Shown piece by piece: positions 35,101 through 44,040 of a DNA stretch of 64,000 bases (within the stretch, counting starts at the first letter, position 1; the number at the start of each line of letters is the position of its first letter). A program made the translations under genes and the position numbers. The notes below the pieces were generated by a model. It was not told where the DNA came from, made no database searches, and saw only the letters and a list, made by a program, of their open reading frames with translations. The stretch is from Pantoea alhagi (GTDB lineage: Bacteria; Pseudomonadota; Gammaproteobacteria; Enterobacterales; Enterobacteriaceae): NCBI RefSeq assembly GCF_002101395.1, contig NZ_CP019706.1, forward strand, positions 930,001 through 994,000. The letters run 5' to 3'.

Positions 35101-35670
35101 GCCCGACGCACCGACAGTGAGCTAATTTTTTCCGTCGGCGCACGTCCTGACTTGTTATTAAGCTGCCGCGAACCGCGGGTGATTAATAATGCGGAAGCGC
35201 ATGATGCATGCTTGACCGAAATCCTACAGTTGGCGCAGCAACGGGTAGTCATTGTCTCGCCCTGGGTCTCGCTTTTCAGGCTCAGGGAAAGTGGGATATT
35301 GAGCGCCATGCAACAGGCCGTGGCGCGCGACATTAGCGTCGAACTTTACACGGACTATCGCTTTAATACGTTCATAAACAATCGTTTTGATGAAGAGAAA
35401 AATACCCAGTTTAGCGCTTGCTGTATGGAGCTGACAGCACATGGCATCGCCGTGCGCGTAGTTAACAAAGTGCATAGTAAGCTGCTGATGGCGGATAATA
35501 ATTTTATCTGTATCGGTTCTTATAACTGGGCTAGCGCACAGCGTCAGGGAGAGTATAAAAATTTCGAAACATCAGTGTTGTATAGCGGCGAGCTGAAAGA
35601 TGAAATTCATATTCAACTGGCTTCTTTACAGGAGCGTATTCGCAGCGATTTTTCTACTGAAACAACTTAG
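32122..35670 (+). CDS. mkoC: SF1 helicase-phospholipase D nuclease fusion, type II Mokosh-like defence protein
   Basis: This 1182-aa protein has an SF1 (UPF1/DNA2-like, COG1112-type) helicase: Walker A GPPGTGKTT near residue 300, motif II IIDEAGQ near 703, VGTVHALQGAE near 920 and NVAVSRAKD near 955. A coiled-coil insertion (about 430-600) separates the motifs. The C-terminus is a single phospholipase-D unit with HSKLLMAD and GSYNW near residue 1120. Helicase plus PLD in one chain is the published architecture of type II Mokosh phage defence. Immune function is inferred from that architecture. It is monocistronic and convergent with a three-gene envelope operon. ATG 32131 is a better-spaced alternative start (AAGGA 8 nt upstream). 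Confidence 0.7.
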   Translation: MKSMSAAQAGQWLRYWRNSLADAESGSGAMTHKALSEYQKVPAEIIGQGCLDKESDALNLLFKDVPDETKFIKLTLRPAAYRVKQEHEHSKSSSSGFPETITPVICPVWLSREGHLLPAGKPQIPRDLLSPQYDDKFTLASVQDLDRFLDQQTIQIYSEQEASALFSKQPDFDKATSPWSLYIASARELFKLCDRERLKARYTNQNGGYLKKIEDAISGSYQILKLYDWLAECKESLPLAESYALENNTQHFPCANALTQLVTRAGHSNSRFPLAAAQRDALAQVMTMQPGEILAVNGPPGTGKTTFVLSVVASLWVEAAWKETQPPLIIAASTNNQAVTNIIEAFGKDFEENNDPLSGRWLPEMKSYGGYFPAPSLEGEAAKHYHTPSFYKLLENEDYVDRAESAFLTRAQAVLQGTDLTTVKQVKQKIWKEINACYQLMAELEVSWKNFDKLQLKRQQMEPEKRRTALQAELLTLKQDLIGVEDSLTGWLKFCADESLLLSLLDVVPAVANKRRAKRKQFIKNNFSSLACTLADDCSAERLEARLEDWLKKQRKNIEYLEQQLGQIATLQKQYQLAEEEWLQLSAPFRNKKTATASWDEIDRSLDVSLRFRLFQLAVHYWEARWLLDYQEHDREMLIRNRNGNDAQGLKAVRARWARRMCLTPCIVSTLYSLPGYMTYKVFESEGVFNNEYLINEIDLLIIDEAGQVAPDVAAASFALARRALVIGDVHQIQPVSSQSPVIDIGNLMQHQLLANAADYNELCQQGRSVVEGSVMQIAQQASRYHYLPEAEAGMFLREHRRCYDELISFCNELCYHGLLEPKRGSIDAAEKRPPFPALGYLHIDGLAESPPAGSRINRLEANTIADWLADKRAELEAFYGAKLENIVGVVTPFKAQERLIAEACKSRGIDVGRTEGKMTVGTVHALQGAERKIVLFSAVYSRHSNGRFIDKDSSMLNVAVSRAKDSFLVFGDMEAIDASPRGTPRHLLGEYLARRTDSELIFSVGARPDLLLSCREPRVINNAEAHDACLTEILQLAQQRVVIVSPWVSLFRLRESGILSAMQQAVARDISVELYTDYRFNTFINNRFDEEKNTQFSACCMELTAHGIAVRVVNKVHSKLLMADNNFICIGSYNWASAQRQGEYKNFETSVLYSGELKDEIHIQLASLQERIRSDFSTETT

Positions 35671-35710
35671 GGAAATAAACCACGGGCTGTAGCGGTTTAC
35701 TAAAGCAACT

Positions 35711-35741
35711 GGTAACACCTTCCGAAGCGGGAGGCGTTACC
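35711..35741. terminator. Hairpin between convergent genes, possible bidirectional terminator
   Basis: An imperfect stem of about 13 pairs (35711-35723 with 35729-35741, two mismatches) in the 87-nt gap between the helicase gene and the vWA-like gene. No T run on either side, so termination strength is uncertain. Confidence 0.5.
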
Positions 35742-35757
35742 AGAGAGGATAAAGCGC

Positions 35758-36588
35758 TTACTTAATCTCTACCGTTAACTCCGGCGCACCGAAGCTAATC
35801 AGCTCAGCGTGCGATGCTTCAAAATAGCGCTGCCAGAATGTTTCAAGCTGCTGCATTATTTTGCCGGAGCGGTAGTTATTTTTAGCGGCGGTATCGATAA
35901 GCCCAGCTCCCGCCACGTAAACTTTCGCCCCATTAAAATCAGCGATCAGGTTCTGTTCCGTCACTTTCGCCATCTCTTTTTCAGCAGCGATCGCGCGGAT
36001 ACGGTTATTGCTGTAAAAACTGACGAAGTCGCTGTTCTCCAGCATATCCGATACCAACAACACCGATTTATCGTGGGCTGGATCGCTTTTCAAATCTTCA
36101 GCAATGCGTTTCAGGCTGCCAAAAATTTCACTTTTGGCCACGTTATCACTGTCGGCGGCAAAGCTGGCGGCCATTAGCTTACCGATCCCCTGACTGAAAT
36201 ACTGTTTCTGCTGCAGCAAACAGGCATCGAGTTTTTTCAGGCTCTCCATGCCCATGTTGTTACGCGCCTTCTGATCGGTAAATAGCGCTTCCAGCTTGCC
36301 GTCATAGACCCGCTTCAGATAGTTATCCTGAAGCAGCGCAGAGAACTGATACAGCACGACGCGATCGCCCGGTTGCACGTAGCGGAGTACGTGCTGCCAG
36401 ACTGACTCTTTCAGGGACAAAGGCACCTTAACGGTTTGATCGATGATGATGACCAGTTCACGCCCGCTGCCATTAGGACGTACGGCATCCTGCTTCAGAA
36501 AGTGATAACAGCTGGGAATATCATTTCGCTCGGCCGCCTGCGTTACGCACGTCATCCCCAGCAACATTAGCGCAAGCCAGCTTCTCAT
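35758..36588 (-). CDS. Exported von Willebrand A-like protein, unknown function
   Basis: This 276-aa protein has a cleavable signal peptide (cleavage near VTQAAE). The mature protein has a vWA/Rossmann-like layout: a first strand ending in an Asp (ELVIIIDQT, a degenerate MIDAS), a strand-loop VLYQFSA, and VLLVSDMLENSDF at about residues 177-190. Two cysteines (SCYHF, DACLLQ) may pair in the periplasm. I do not recognise the family. It is the third gene of an operon: its ATG overlaps the stop of the membrane-protein gene (4 nt), so the product probably works with that protein and the OmpA-like lipoprotein. Confidence 0.75.
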   Translation of the reverse strand: MRSWLALMLLGMTCVTQAAERNDIPSCYHFLKQDAVRPNGSGRELVIIIDQTVKVPLSLKESVWQHVLRYVQPGDRVVLYQFSALLQDNYLKRVYDGKLEALFTDQKARNNMGMESLKKLDACLLQQKQYFSQGIGKLMAASFAADSDNVAKSEIFGSLKRIAEDLKSDPAHDKSVLLVSDMLENSDFVSFYSNNRIRAIAAEKEMAKVTEQNLIADFNGAKVYVAGAGLIDTAAKNNYRSGKIMQQLETFWQRYFEASHAELISFGAPELTVEIK

Positions 36589-38192
36589 GCTTCCCCCTTC
36601 GCCCTTGTCCGGTTAAGCAATTGTTGAACGCGCTGGCGTTTCATTAAGGTTTCCAGAGCGAACCCCTGATCTTCGGCAATCAGTGCCAGTTCTTCTTCGT
36701 CTAATCCGGTTAACTCTCCCAGCGCCTCAAGACGCTCTTTTTCATTCTGCCGGGCGCCGTGCTGAACCGAGGGTTCTGGCAACAGTGTCGGCGCGGCGGG
36801 CACCGGCTCTGGCATCTGCGCAGTTACCATAGGCGTTGGTTGAACAACCGGCGCAGGGGCGGCACTGGGTTGCGCCTGGTTGCTATCCTTGATGCTGCTT
36901 TCATTTAATGCGCGCTCGGCACGGGCCTTGCCAAGGATTTTCCCACTGATGTAGTCATCAAAGGTCAGCAGTTCATTAAGCTGTTGGCTCTGGCTACTGG
37001 TGCGCTTCATTAACATACGGTTCTGTAACGCGCTCAGCTTCTCCTGCGCATCACGCTCGACGCGCTCGCGGCGCGCGCTGTGCCAGGCAGTAAATTCTTC
37101 CGAACCACTGAAATTACCGACATATTTCGCCGCCATTTTCGATTCAATACCGGCAAAAGAACGATAGATGCCGATAAGAATACCAATCAGCTGTACCCCG
37201 ACAAAAATCACGGAAAGGATGATAAACGTCAGCTTAGAGGCAAATACACGGTTATGGTTGATCTCTTCTGCAGCCTGGCTGTCAGCTTTAGCATTATCCG
37301 CCACGGCCGCATCAGGCAGTTCGAAAGGCGAACTTTGCGTATCGCTCATCTGGCTAAAGGGCGAGCCATTCACCGTCTGCGTATCGATGGCATCTATAGT
37401 GGCCGCACGAACAAAATAGGCGCCGACCGCAAAGAAAATAATCAGCGCCAGCGCAATAACCGTCGCCCAGTATTGCGGCTTGGCCTCAACGTTGGTGTTA
37501 ACGCGATTACGCATCTGGATGTAATTGGGCTGATCATCATCAACGTCACTGGTTTCGAGCGAGACATTATTAGCTTTAGCTAACCCTTTCGCATTGCCAT
37601 CATGACGCGCATCGTTATACCAGTAGCGGATCTTTTTCAGCAGCGTATTTTTATGCAGTTCTGCCCCCATTAAATGGGTGGCCGGCACCAGCACCACACC
37701 GATTAAGACAGAGATAACAATCGCGGAAAACTCAGCCTGATTAGCAGAAATGTTATTTGCGATAAAGGGCGACAGCACCAGCGCAAAAATAAACGCCTCA
37801 AGCAATACTAACGCCACGCTACAGAACCACAACAGCGGACCGGTCGGCTTGCGCCCGCGCTCATCTACCTTGTTCAGGTAATTCACGCATTGATGATAGA
37901 AGTTAGCGCTGTGATTAAAAGACTCATAATAGCGCCAGTACTTAGCGCAAAGCATTTTCTCGGCGGGATACCAGGCTTTGCCATCCGACTCTGTGCGGCG
38001 GGGCTCATTGCTGCGTGAAAGACGGGCAATAAGACCGATTACAGGAAAACCACTGAAGAAATTAAGGAAGAAATAGCTGACCTGATTCCACCAGCGAATA
38101 AAAACGACAATTAAGATCACCAGGGCCAGTAGCGGCCAAAAAATATAGCGATAGAGGGAGATCGCCTCGGCGATAGTCTGGAAAAGTTCCAT
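36585..38192 (-). CDS. Multi-spanning inner-membrane protein, unknown function
   Basis: This 535-aa protein has about five hydrophobic segments: near residues 15-32 and 125-145, a pair around 150-178, one at 245-265, and one at 328-350. Long cytoplasmic-type loops and a C-terminal region (about 360-535) rich in charged residues, then Pro/Ala/Val/Gln, follow. The C-terminal helix ends with LTGLDEEELALIAEDQGFALE. It is not a MotA/ExbB-type protein by eye. The gene is middle in the operon, 15 nt after the OmpA-like gene and overlapping the vWA-like gene. I do not recognise it; a membrane platform linking the other two proteins is inference. Confidence 0.7.
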   Translation of the reverse strand: MELFQTIAEAISLYRYIFWPLLALVILIVVFIRWWNQVSYFFLNFFSGFPVIGLIARLSRSNEPRRTESDGKAWYPAEKMLCAKYWRYYESFNHSANFYHQCVNYLNKVDERGRKPTGPLLWFCSVALVLLEAFIFALVLSPFIANNISANQAEFSAIVISVLIGVVLVPATHLMGAELHKNTLLKKIRYWYNDARHDGNAKGLAKANNVSLETSDVDDDQPNYIQMRNRVNTNVEAKPQYWATVIALALIIFFAVGAYFVRAATIDAIDTQTVNGSPFSQMSDTQSSPFELPDAAVADNAKADSQAAEEINHNRVFASKLTFIILSVIFVGVQLIGILIGIYRSFAGIESKMAAKYVGNFSGSEEFTAWHSARRERVERDAQEKLSALQNRMLMKRTSSQSQQLNELLTFDDYISGKILGKARAERALNESSIKDSNQAQPSAAPAPVVQPTPMVTAQMPEPVPAAPTLLPEPSVQHGARQNEKERLEALGELTGLDEEELALIAEDQGFALETLMKRQRVQQLLNRTRAKGEA

Positions 38193-38207
38193 TCTTTGTT
38201 TCCTTGA

Positions 38208-39689
38208 TTAGCTACGGGTCGGGCTGTAATTCGCCACCCAGGCATTGCTGTGACTGGTATAAAAAAGCTGGCCCTGCTGCGCTTTAGTGGCATTTTTCGG
38301 CACCAGCAGATCGATACAGGAGAGAGGCTGCTGTTTTTCGGATGGCAGATAAACCCGATAAAGAATGCTGTCTTCGCCTTCCCATGCGTTAGCGACAGCG
38401 CTTATCGGCGCATCAGCCTTACGGTTGCCGCTGCTTTGGTAGTTGCGAGTAATATACACATTCGGGTTCGCCACCACGGCGGCATTATCTTTCAGCACTT
38501 TTACCGGCGAAAGCGTGACCAGATGGTTATTAACCAGCCCAGCCCATGCTCGGCCATTCATTCCGTTGAAATATTCCCGCGTCTGATGATCGTCGAGCGC
38601 TTTTCCATTGGCCAGATTTTTCGCCGCGCCAGCTACGCGTGCGTTATCAGTCAGGCAGCTTCCCGTTACGCCGCTGGCGTTGGCCTGCGAAATCAGCGAA
38701 AACCCGCTGCTGCGCGGCTTAAGATTCGCCGCCAAAGGAAGCGTGGAGGCGCTGACTGCCTGGCCGCCAAAATCTACCCAGTTTTTATTATTTTCCGACA
38801 CGGTTGATACGGTTGCTGTCTCCTGGCTCTGCGCTACCGGCGTGCTGTCCGGCGCTTTTTTAGGGCTGCGGATCCCTACAGAACGGCGTTTTGTGGGCGC
38901 TGGCACGGAGGCGCTTTTAGCCTGCTGCGAAGCGGCGGGCTGGGTGCCATAGCGTAAATAGGCCAGGTTGTTGCCTTCCTGCTCTACGCGCTGACGAAGC
39001 AAGGTTTCATTTGCCAGACCAACGATCTCTACCCTACGGTTCGCCGCTCGTCCGTCGTAAGTGGTGTTATCGGCTAAAGGACGAGACGAGCCCGCGCCCT
39101 GAAAATAAAGCTTCTGCGGATTGAGGCCAGCCTGCTGCAGAATGCGACCGACATTTTGCGCCCGCTGCTCTGACAGCTTTTGGTTCCAGCTGGCGCTTCC
39201 GGTAGCGTCGGTGTGGCCGACAATCAACACTACGCCGTTTTGGTCGCCCTCTTTCATAACGGCAGCGATCTTTCTGACCTGACGCAGTCCGCTGGCGGAA
39301 AGCTGAGCGCTGTTAGTATCAAACATGCCGCTGTCTTCAACCTGGGCCACCAGCCCTACGGTTTCTGTACCGCTTTTCTGCTTCGCCTGCAGCGGCTGGC
39401 TTCTAATCGCGATATGTTCTTCTGCCGCGATTTGGGCCAATGCTTTCTCGCGACTTTGCCAGACGTTACCAGCCATACAGCCGGCGATACCGCCGATTAA
39501 TCCGCCGGCTACAGCTTTAGTGGCATCCTTAGTAACGAGATAAGTTATCCCCCCGCCTAATGCCGCCCCGCCAATACAGCCGATGGCCGTGCCATAATTT
39601 TCGCCAGCCTGATGCAGACTGGCGCAGCTTGAAGTCAACATAACAACAGCTGTTAGCGACCCCACTTTCCTGAGATGACGGCGTTTCAC
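38208..39689 (-). CDS. OmpA-family lipoprotein with glycine zipper and an unassigned C-terminal domain
   Basis: This 493-aa protein has a lipoprotein signal with TSS-C at about residue 23, then a glycine-zipper segment (GCIGGAALGGGITY, AGGLIGGIAGCMAG; about 38-72). A peptidoglycan-binding OmpA domain follows at about 115-228 (VGHTDATGSASWNQKLSEQRA, GAGSSRPLADN, AANRRVEIV). A Pro/Ser/Thr linker leads to a C-terminal domain of about 170 residues (330-493) with two cysteines that I cannot place. The OmpA part should hold the protein on the cell wall. It is first in the three-gene operon, probably transcribed from the AT-rich region upstream of 39690. Confidence 0.8.
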   Translation of the reverse strand: MKRRHLRKVGSLTAVVMLTSSCASLHQAGENYGTAIGCIGGAALGGGITYLVTKDATKAVAGGLIGGIAGCMAGNVWQSREKALAQIAAEEHIAIRSQPLQAKQKSGTETVGLVAQVEDSGMFDTNSAQLSASGLRQVRKIAAVMKEGDQNGVVLIVGHTDATGSASWNQKLSEQRAQNVGRILQQAGLNPQKLYFQGAGSSRPLADNTTYDGRAANRRVEIVGLANETLLRQRVEQEGNNLAYLRYGTQPAASQQAKSASVPAPTKRRSVGIRSPKKAPDSTPVAQSQETATVSTVSENNKNWVDFGGQAVSASTLPLAANLKPRSSGFSLISQANASGVTGSCLTDNARVAGAAKNLANGKALDDHQTREYFNGMNGRAWAGLVNNHLVTLSPVKVLKDNAAVVANPNVYITRNYQSSGNRKADAPISAVANAWEGEDSILYRVYLPSEKQQPLSCIDLLVPKNATKAQQGQLFYTSHSNAWVANYSPTRS

Positions 39690-40269
39690 GTTCTCTTCTT
39701 AGTCCTTGTCCATGCCTGAAAATAAAAAATGTTTAATTAAGGGCGTGCCAATATGTTTTTATATAACTCGTAAATTTCCTGGCGAATATCGTTCTCTTCG
39801 CTGCGCAGGGTGACGCAGGGCTATAACTAACCCACCGGCTAAATAAAGCAGATCGCAATTATTTTTAAGCACTTAAAACAAATTATCAGCAGATTATTAT
39901 TATTTTTTTGGCTTACATAACAGGAAATGCGGCCAGATAACGGAAAGAGCCAGTAGAAACCATCCTGCATATTCAGCCGGTTAACTGCAGAAAACCTTAT
40001 GGGTTTTAAAGCGCGCCTATTATTATCGGGCACCTAAAAATTGTCCAGAATTTATGTCTGTTTGTTAAAAAGACGTTGCCAAAAGATATTGTTGGCGGTT
40101 TGCTTATGACTGAAAAATTTACCCGTATCAGCGGCGTTATCATCGATAGAATGATAAAAAGGCCGCATTTGCGACCTCGTTAACATTATGACGTGCTCTA
40201 ACGCCGCTGGGGTGCCATTGACCTGTTGGTTATCCAACAACCGCAGCGAAAGCGCATCCGTATTTGGCG
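39690..40269. other. AT-rich intergenic region
   Basis: 580 bp between the OmpA-like gene (transcribed leftward from here) and the end of the GH3 gene. It is clearly AT-richer than either flank and should contain the promoter of the envelope operon. I see no convincing gene, RNA or repeat; the short open frames here have no ribosome-binding site or family resemblance. Confidence 0.6.
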
Positions 40270-42648
40270 CTACAGGCTACGCCCGATTTCGCAGTGGCTC
40301 AGCATCCGCCAGTTCGACGGCAGTTCGCGCAGCGCGCCGGTGACCTGCACCGTGCCGCGTTGACGAATATCCGCGCTGGAGGCGCCCACCTGAATCTCAA
40401 ACTCGCCCGGTTCCACCACGCGCTCCCCTTCCCGACTGGTAAAGTTGAGCATATCCACCGGCAGGAAAAAGGTCAGGCGTGCCGTTTCGCCCGGCGCCAG
40501 CCTGACGCGCTGAAACGCCTTAAGCTCCTGTACCGGCCTGACCATTGAGGCGACCTTATCGCGCACATACAGCTGCACCACCTCGCTGCCTGCGCGCTGA
40601 CCGCTGTTGGTAATATCAAGCGCGACCTCGATTTCGCCGTCAATAGCGACCTCATCACGTCTGAAGCTGAGCGGGCCGTAGCTGAAGGTTGTCCAGCTTT
40701 TACCGTAGCCGAAAGGATAACGTGCGCCAAAATGGAAGGCGAACGGCGTGCCGCCGCTTTTGAGCTTGTGGTTATAGTAATAGGGCATCGCACCGGCGCT
40801 TTTCGGCACCGACAGCACCAGCCGTCCTTCCGGCTCGGCACGCCCGGTGAGCACGTCGGCCAGCGCCGGTCCGCCCTCCTGCCCCGGCGCCCAGGCCATC
40901 AGTAAGGCCGCGACACGTTCCTCCAGCCCGCCGAGGTTATAAGGTCGGCCCCCGGTCATTACCACCACCACCGGCTTACCGGTTGCCACCAGCGCCTCCA
41001 GCAGCTGTTGCTGCACGCCCGGCAGCGACAGGCTTTCCGCATCCGAGCCTTCCCCTACCGTGCCGCTCTGGAACAGTCCGGCCAGATCGCCCACGCAGGC
41101 AATAATCACCTCGCTCTGTTCCGCCACCGTTACCGCCTGCGGGATTAACGACAGGTCCTGCGATACCGGCGATTGCTGCATTGGCTTTCCGGCGCTGTCG
41201 CCGGGGAAAACCGGCGCGCCCGCCATCCGCTGTTCAATGATATGGCAGCCACGGGCATAGCTGACGCGATCTTCACCCAGCGCAGCGCGCAGCGCCTGTA
41301 GCGGCGTCACGACTTGCGACGCCTGGTCGAGCATATCGCTGATAATCAGATGCACCGGAAAGCTGTAGCCGCTCAGCAGCGCCAGCGGATCGTTTGCCGT
41401 CGGCCCGATCACCGCCACGCGCTGCGCTGGCTTCAGCGGCAGGACGCCGTTATTTTCCAGCAGAGTGATGGAACGCGTCGCCACTTCGCGCGCCAGCCGT
41501 CGCGCCTCTGCGCTTTGCAGATTGATGCGGCTTTCATCGGCGTAGGGCTGCTCAAACAGCCCCAGGCGAAACTTCTCGGTTAGCAGGCGGCCCACAATTT
41601 CATCCACTTTATGCATACTAATCAGGCCGCGTTCCACCGCTTGCGCCAGGTGCTGTGCGCAGTCATCTTTCGGCAATTCGATATCCAGCCCGGCGTTAAA
41701 GGCCAGCGCCGCCGATTCTGCCGCATCGTGCGTAACGCCATGGTGCTGATGCAGCAGACTGACGCCGCCGTAATCGGCCACGATGATACCGTCGAAGCCC
41801 CAGCGTTCACGCAGCAGCGTGGTCAGCAGAAAGGCATCGCTGTGAGAAGGCTGATTATCAATATCATGATAGGCAGGCATCACGGAACCGGCATTAGCCA
41901 GCTTAACGGCCATCTCAAACGGCAGCAGGAAGGTGTCATTCAGTTCGCAAAATCCGAGATGTACCGGCGCATGGTTGCGCCCGCCTTCGCTAAAAGAGTG
42001 GCCGACATAATGCTTCAGCGTCGCCAACAGATCGCGCTGTTTCCCCTGTAGTCCTTTAACAAAATGGGTGGCCATCACGCCAACCAGCCAGGGATCTTCG
42101 CCGAAAGTCTCTTCGGTGCGCCCCCAGCGCACATCGCGCGAAACATCCAGCACCGGGGCCAGCCCCTGCCGACAGCCGGTGGATCGCGCCTCTTCGCCGA
42201 TCGCCGCCGCTACCTGCCCGACCAGTTGCGGATCCCAGGCAGAGGCGTAATTCAGCGGCGAAGGAAACAGCGTCGCACCTTTGCACAGCAGGCCAACCAG
42301 GCACTCTTCATGAAACAGCGCCGGAATGCCCAGTCGCGTCTCCTCCACCAGCGTTTTCTGCAGGCGGTTGGTCGCCCTGACGCCGTCCTGCGCCTCAACC
42401 ACATGGGTGCCCAGTGGCCGGGTGATCTGCCCGATGCCACGCTGCAGCCGCGCATTAAGATCGCTCAACTGGCCCGCGCCGGAGAAGCTATCACTAAGAT
42501 CGCTGCGTTCACGATGCGCGCCGTCGGGTGAAAGGATCAGCCAGAAGGCGTGCATCTGAGCGAATTTCTCTTCCGGCGTCATGCGCGCCAGCAGGTCGGC
42601 GACGCGTTCGGCAACGGGGCGCTGTGGATCCTGATAAATAGCGGTCAT
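40270..42648 (-). CDS. Glycoside hydrolase family 3 beta-glycosidase
   Basis: This 792-aa protein, without a signal peptide, is therefore cytoplasmic. The N-terminal GH3 barrel holds the nucleophile Asp in GIIVADYGG near residue 294. A GH3 C-terminal alpha/beta sandwich follows (about 385-620; VVVVMTGGRPYNLGGLEERV), then a fibronectin-III-like domain (about 680-755; ALDITNSGQRAGSEVVQLYVRD). It begins 3 nt after the GPH symporter gene, so imported oligosaccharides are probably split by it. Exact specificity (glucoside, xyloside) cannot be told from sequence alone. Confidence 0.9.
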   Translation of the reverse strand: MTAIYQDPQRPVAERVADLLARMTPEEKFAQMHAFWLILSPDGAHRERSDLSDSFSGAGQLSDLNARLQRGIGQITRPLGTHVVEAQDGVRATNRLQKTLVEETRLGIPALFHEECLVGLLCKGATLFPSPLNYASAWDPQLVGQVAAAIGEEARSTGCRQGLAPVLDVSRDVRWGRTEETFGEDPWLVGVMATHFVKGLQGKQRDLLATLKHYVGHSFSEGGRNHAPVHLGFCELNDTFLLPFEMAVKLANAGSVMPAYHDIDNQPSHSDAFLLTTLLRERWGFDGIIVADYGGVSLLHQHHGVTHDAAESAALAFNAGLDIELPKDDCAQHLAQAVERGLISMHKVDEIVGRLLTEKFRLGLFEQPYADESRINLQSAEARRLAREVATRSITLLENNGVLPLKPAQRVAVIGPTANDPLALLSGYSFPVHLIISDMLDQASQVVTPLQALRAALGEDRVSYARGCHIIEQRMAGAPVFPGDSAGKPMQQSPVSQDLSLIPQAVTVAEQSEVIIACVGDLAGLFQSGTVGEGSDAESLSLPGVQQQLLEALVATGKPVVVVMTGGRPYNLGGLEERVAALLMAWAPGQEGGPALADVLTGRAEPEGRLVLSVPKSAGAMPYYYNHKLKSGGTPFAFHFGARYPFGYGKSWTTFSYGPLSFRRDEVAIDGEIEVALDITNSGQRAGSEVVQLYVRDKVASMVRPVQELKAFQRVRLAPGETARLTFFLPVDMLNFTSREGERVVEPGEFEIQVGASSADIRQRGTVQVTGALRELPSNWRMLSHCEIGRSL

Positions 42649-42651
42649 AGA

Positions 42652-44040
42652 TTACTCCTGAATTGCGGAAACCAGAGGGGGAAGCTCTTCACGCTGCTGA
42701 CGCTTACGCGCCAGCTCGCTGGCGATCCCGGCTACTCTGCGGCTGTTAAGCTTGTAGATGCACAGCAGCAACGCCATCGCCAGGAATAACGCCGAAGGGA
42801 TAAGGGTGAACAGGGCGTTGATAGTGGTCAGCACGCCCGTTGACTGCTGCGGCTGGTTGGGCAGATAGTCCACCAACGCGAGGATCCAGCCCACCAGCGC
42901 TCCGCCCAGCGCCAGGCCAAATTTGATGGCGAACAGCGCGGTGGAAAATACCAGCCCATCCAGCCGTCGCCCGCTGCGCTGCTCTTCGTAATCCACCACG
43001 TCGGAAAACATGGTCCACTGCAGCGGCGTGGTCAGGTTCTGCAGGAAGCTGAATACGATGTTGATGCCGAATATCCACCAGAGCGCGGTTGGCGGTAGAA
43101 AGAAGATCAGCGAACCGAGGATAACAAAGCTGATAATGGTCCACTGATAGGCGCGCACCCGATCGAATTTGCCCAGCAGCCGTTCGGATAACAGGGCACC
43201 CAGCAGCGCGGCGGCCATACCGGAAACAATAAAGGCGAATACCAGTTCCGGGCGCAACAGCAGATATTTTACGTAATACATGGTCGCGGAACCGCGCGTG
43301 ACCACCGCCGTCAGCAGCAGGATATTGAAGAAGAAGATAATGCGCCACTGGCTGTTGCGCGCCAGGGTTTTCAAATCGCTGAGCATGGAGCTGTTATTGT
43401 CGGCAGCGGAATAGTAGCGTTCGCGGGTCATGGCGAAGCAACAGAAAAACAGCACCACGCCCAGCAAGCCCATCAGGCTCATGGCATAAAAATAGCCCTT
43501 TTGCGCGTTACCCTCGCCCAGCCAGTTAACCAGCGGCAACGCAATTACCGTCACGATTAAGCCGCCAATAAATGAGAGACCAAAGCGCCAGGATTGCAGC
43601 GAGTGACGTTCACGCGGATCAAGCGTCAGCGCGCCCGGCATGGCGCAGTAAGGCACGTTAATCGCGGAATAGACCAGACTCAGCAAAGTGTAGGTGAAGC
43701 AGGCGTAAAGGATTTTCGCCGTCGGCCCGGCATCCGGCACGTAGAAGGTGATCAGGCAGCAGACGCCGAACGGCACCGCAAACCACAGCAGCCAGGGACG
43801 AAAGCGCCCGTGGCGCGTTCGGGTACGATCCACCAGCGCGCCGATGCAGGGATCGACAAAGGCATCCAGCGCGCGTACCAGCAAAAACATGGTGCCCATA
43901 ATCGCCGCTGGCAAGCCATAGACATCGGTATAGAAATAAGCGAGGAACAGCGTCGCCGTTTGCCAGACCAGCGCGCTGGCCATATCGCCAAGTCCATAGC
44001 CAATTTTCTCTTTTTTACCCAGCACGGAACAGGTCGTCAT
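42652..44040 (-). CDS. GPH-family sugar:cation symporter
   Basis: This 462-aa, twelve-helix transporter belongs to the glycoside-pentoside-hexuronide family. It starts with KKEKIGYGLGDMASALVWQT and carries the signature region ALDAFVDPCIGALVDRTRTRHGRFRPWLL. Relatives (YicJ, XynB, MelB) import glycosides with Na+ or H+. I choose ATG 44040, behind GGGGAG, over the longer frame from 44070. First gene of the two-gene operon with the GH3 enzyme. Confidence 0.9.
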   Translation of the reverse strand: MTTCSVLGKKEKIGYGLGDMASALVWQTATLFLAYFYTDVYGLPAAIMGTMFLLVRALDAFVDPCIGALVDRTRTRHGRFRPWLLWFAVPFGVCCLITFYVPDAGPTAKILYACFTYTLLSLVYSAINVPYCAMPGALTLDPRERHSLQSWRFGLSFIGGLIVTVIALPLVNWLGEGNAQKGYFYAMSLMGLLGVVLFFCCFAMTRERYYSAADNNSSMLSDLKTLARNSQWRIIFFFNILLLTAVVTRGSATMYYVKYLLLRPELVFAFIVSGMAAALLGALLSERLLGKFDRVRAYQWTIISFVILGSLIFFLPPTALWWIFGINIVFSFLQNLTTPLQWTMFSDVVDYEEQRSGRRLDGLVFSTALFAIKFGLALGGALVGWILALVDYLPNQPQQSTGVLTTINALFTLIPSALFLAMALLLCIYKLNSRRVAGIASELARKRQQREELPPLVSAIQE

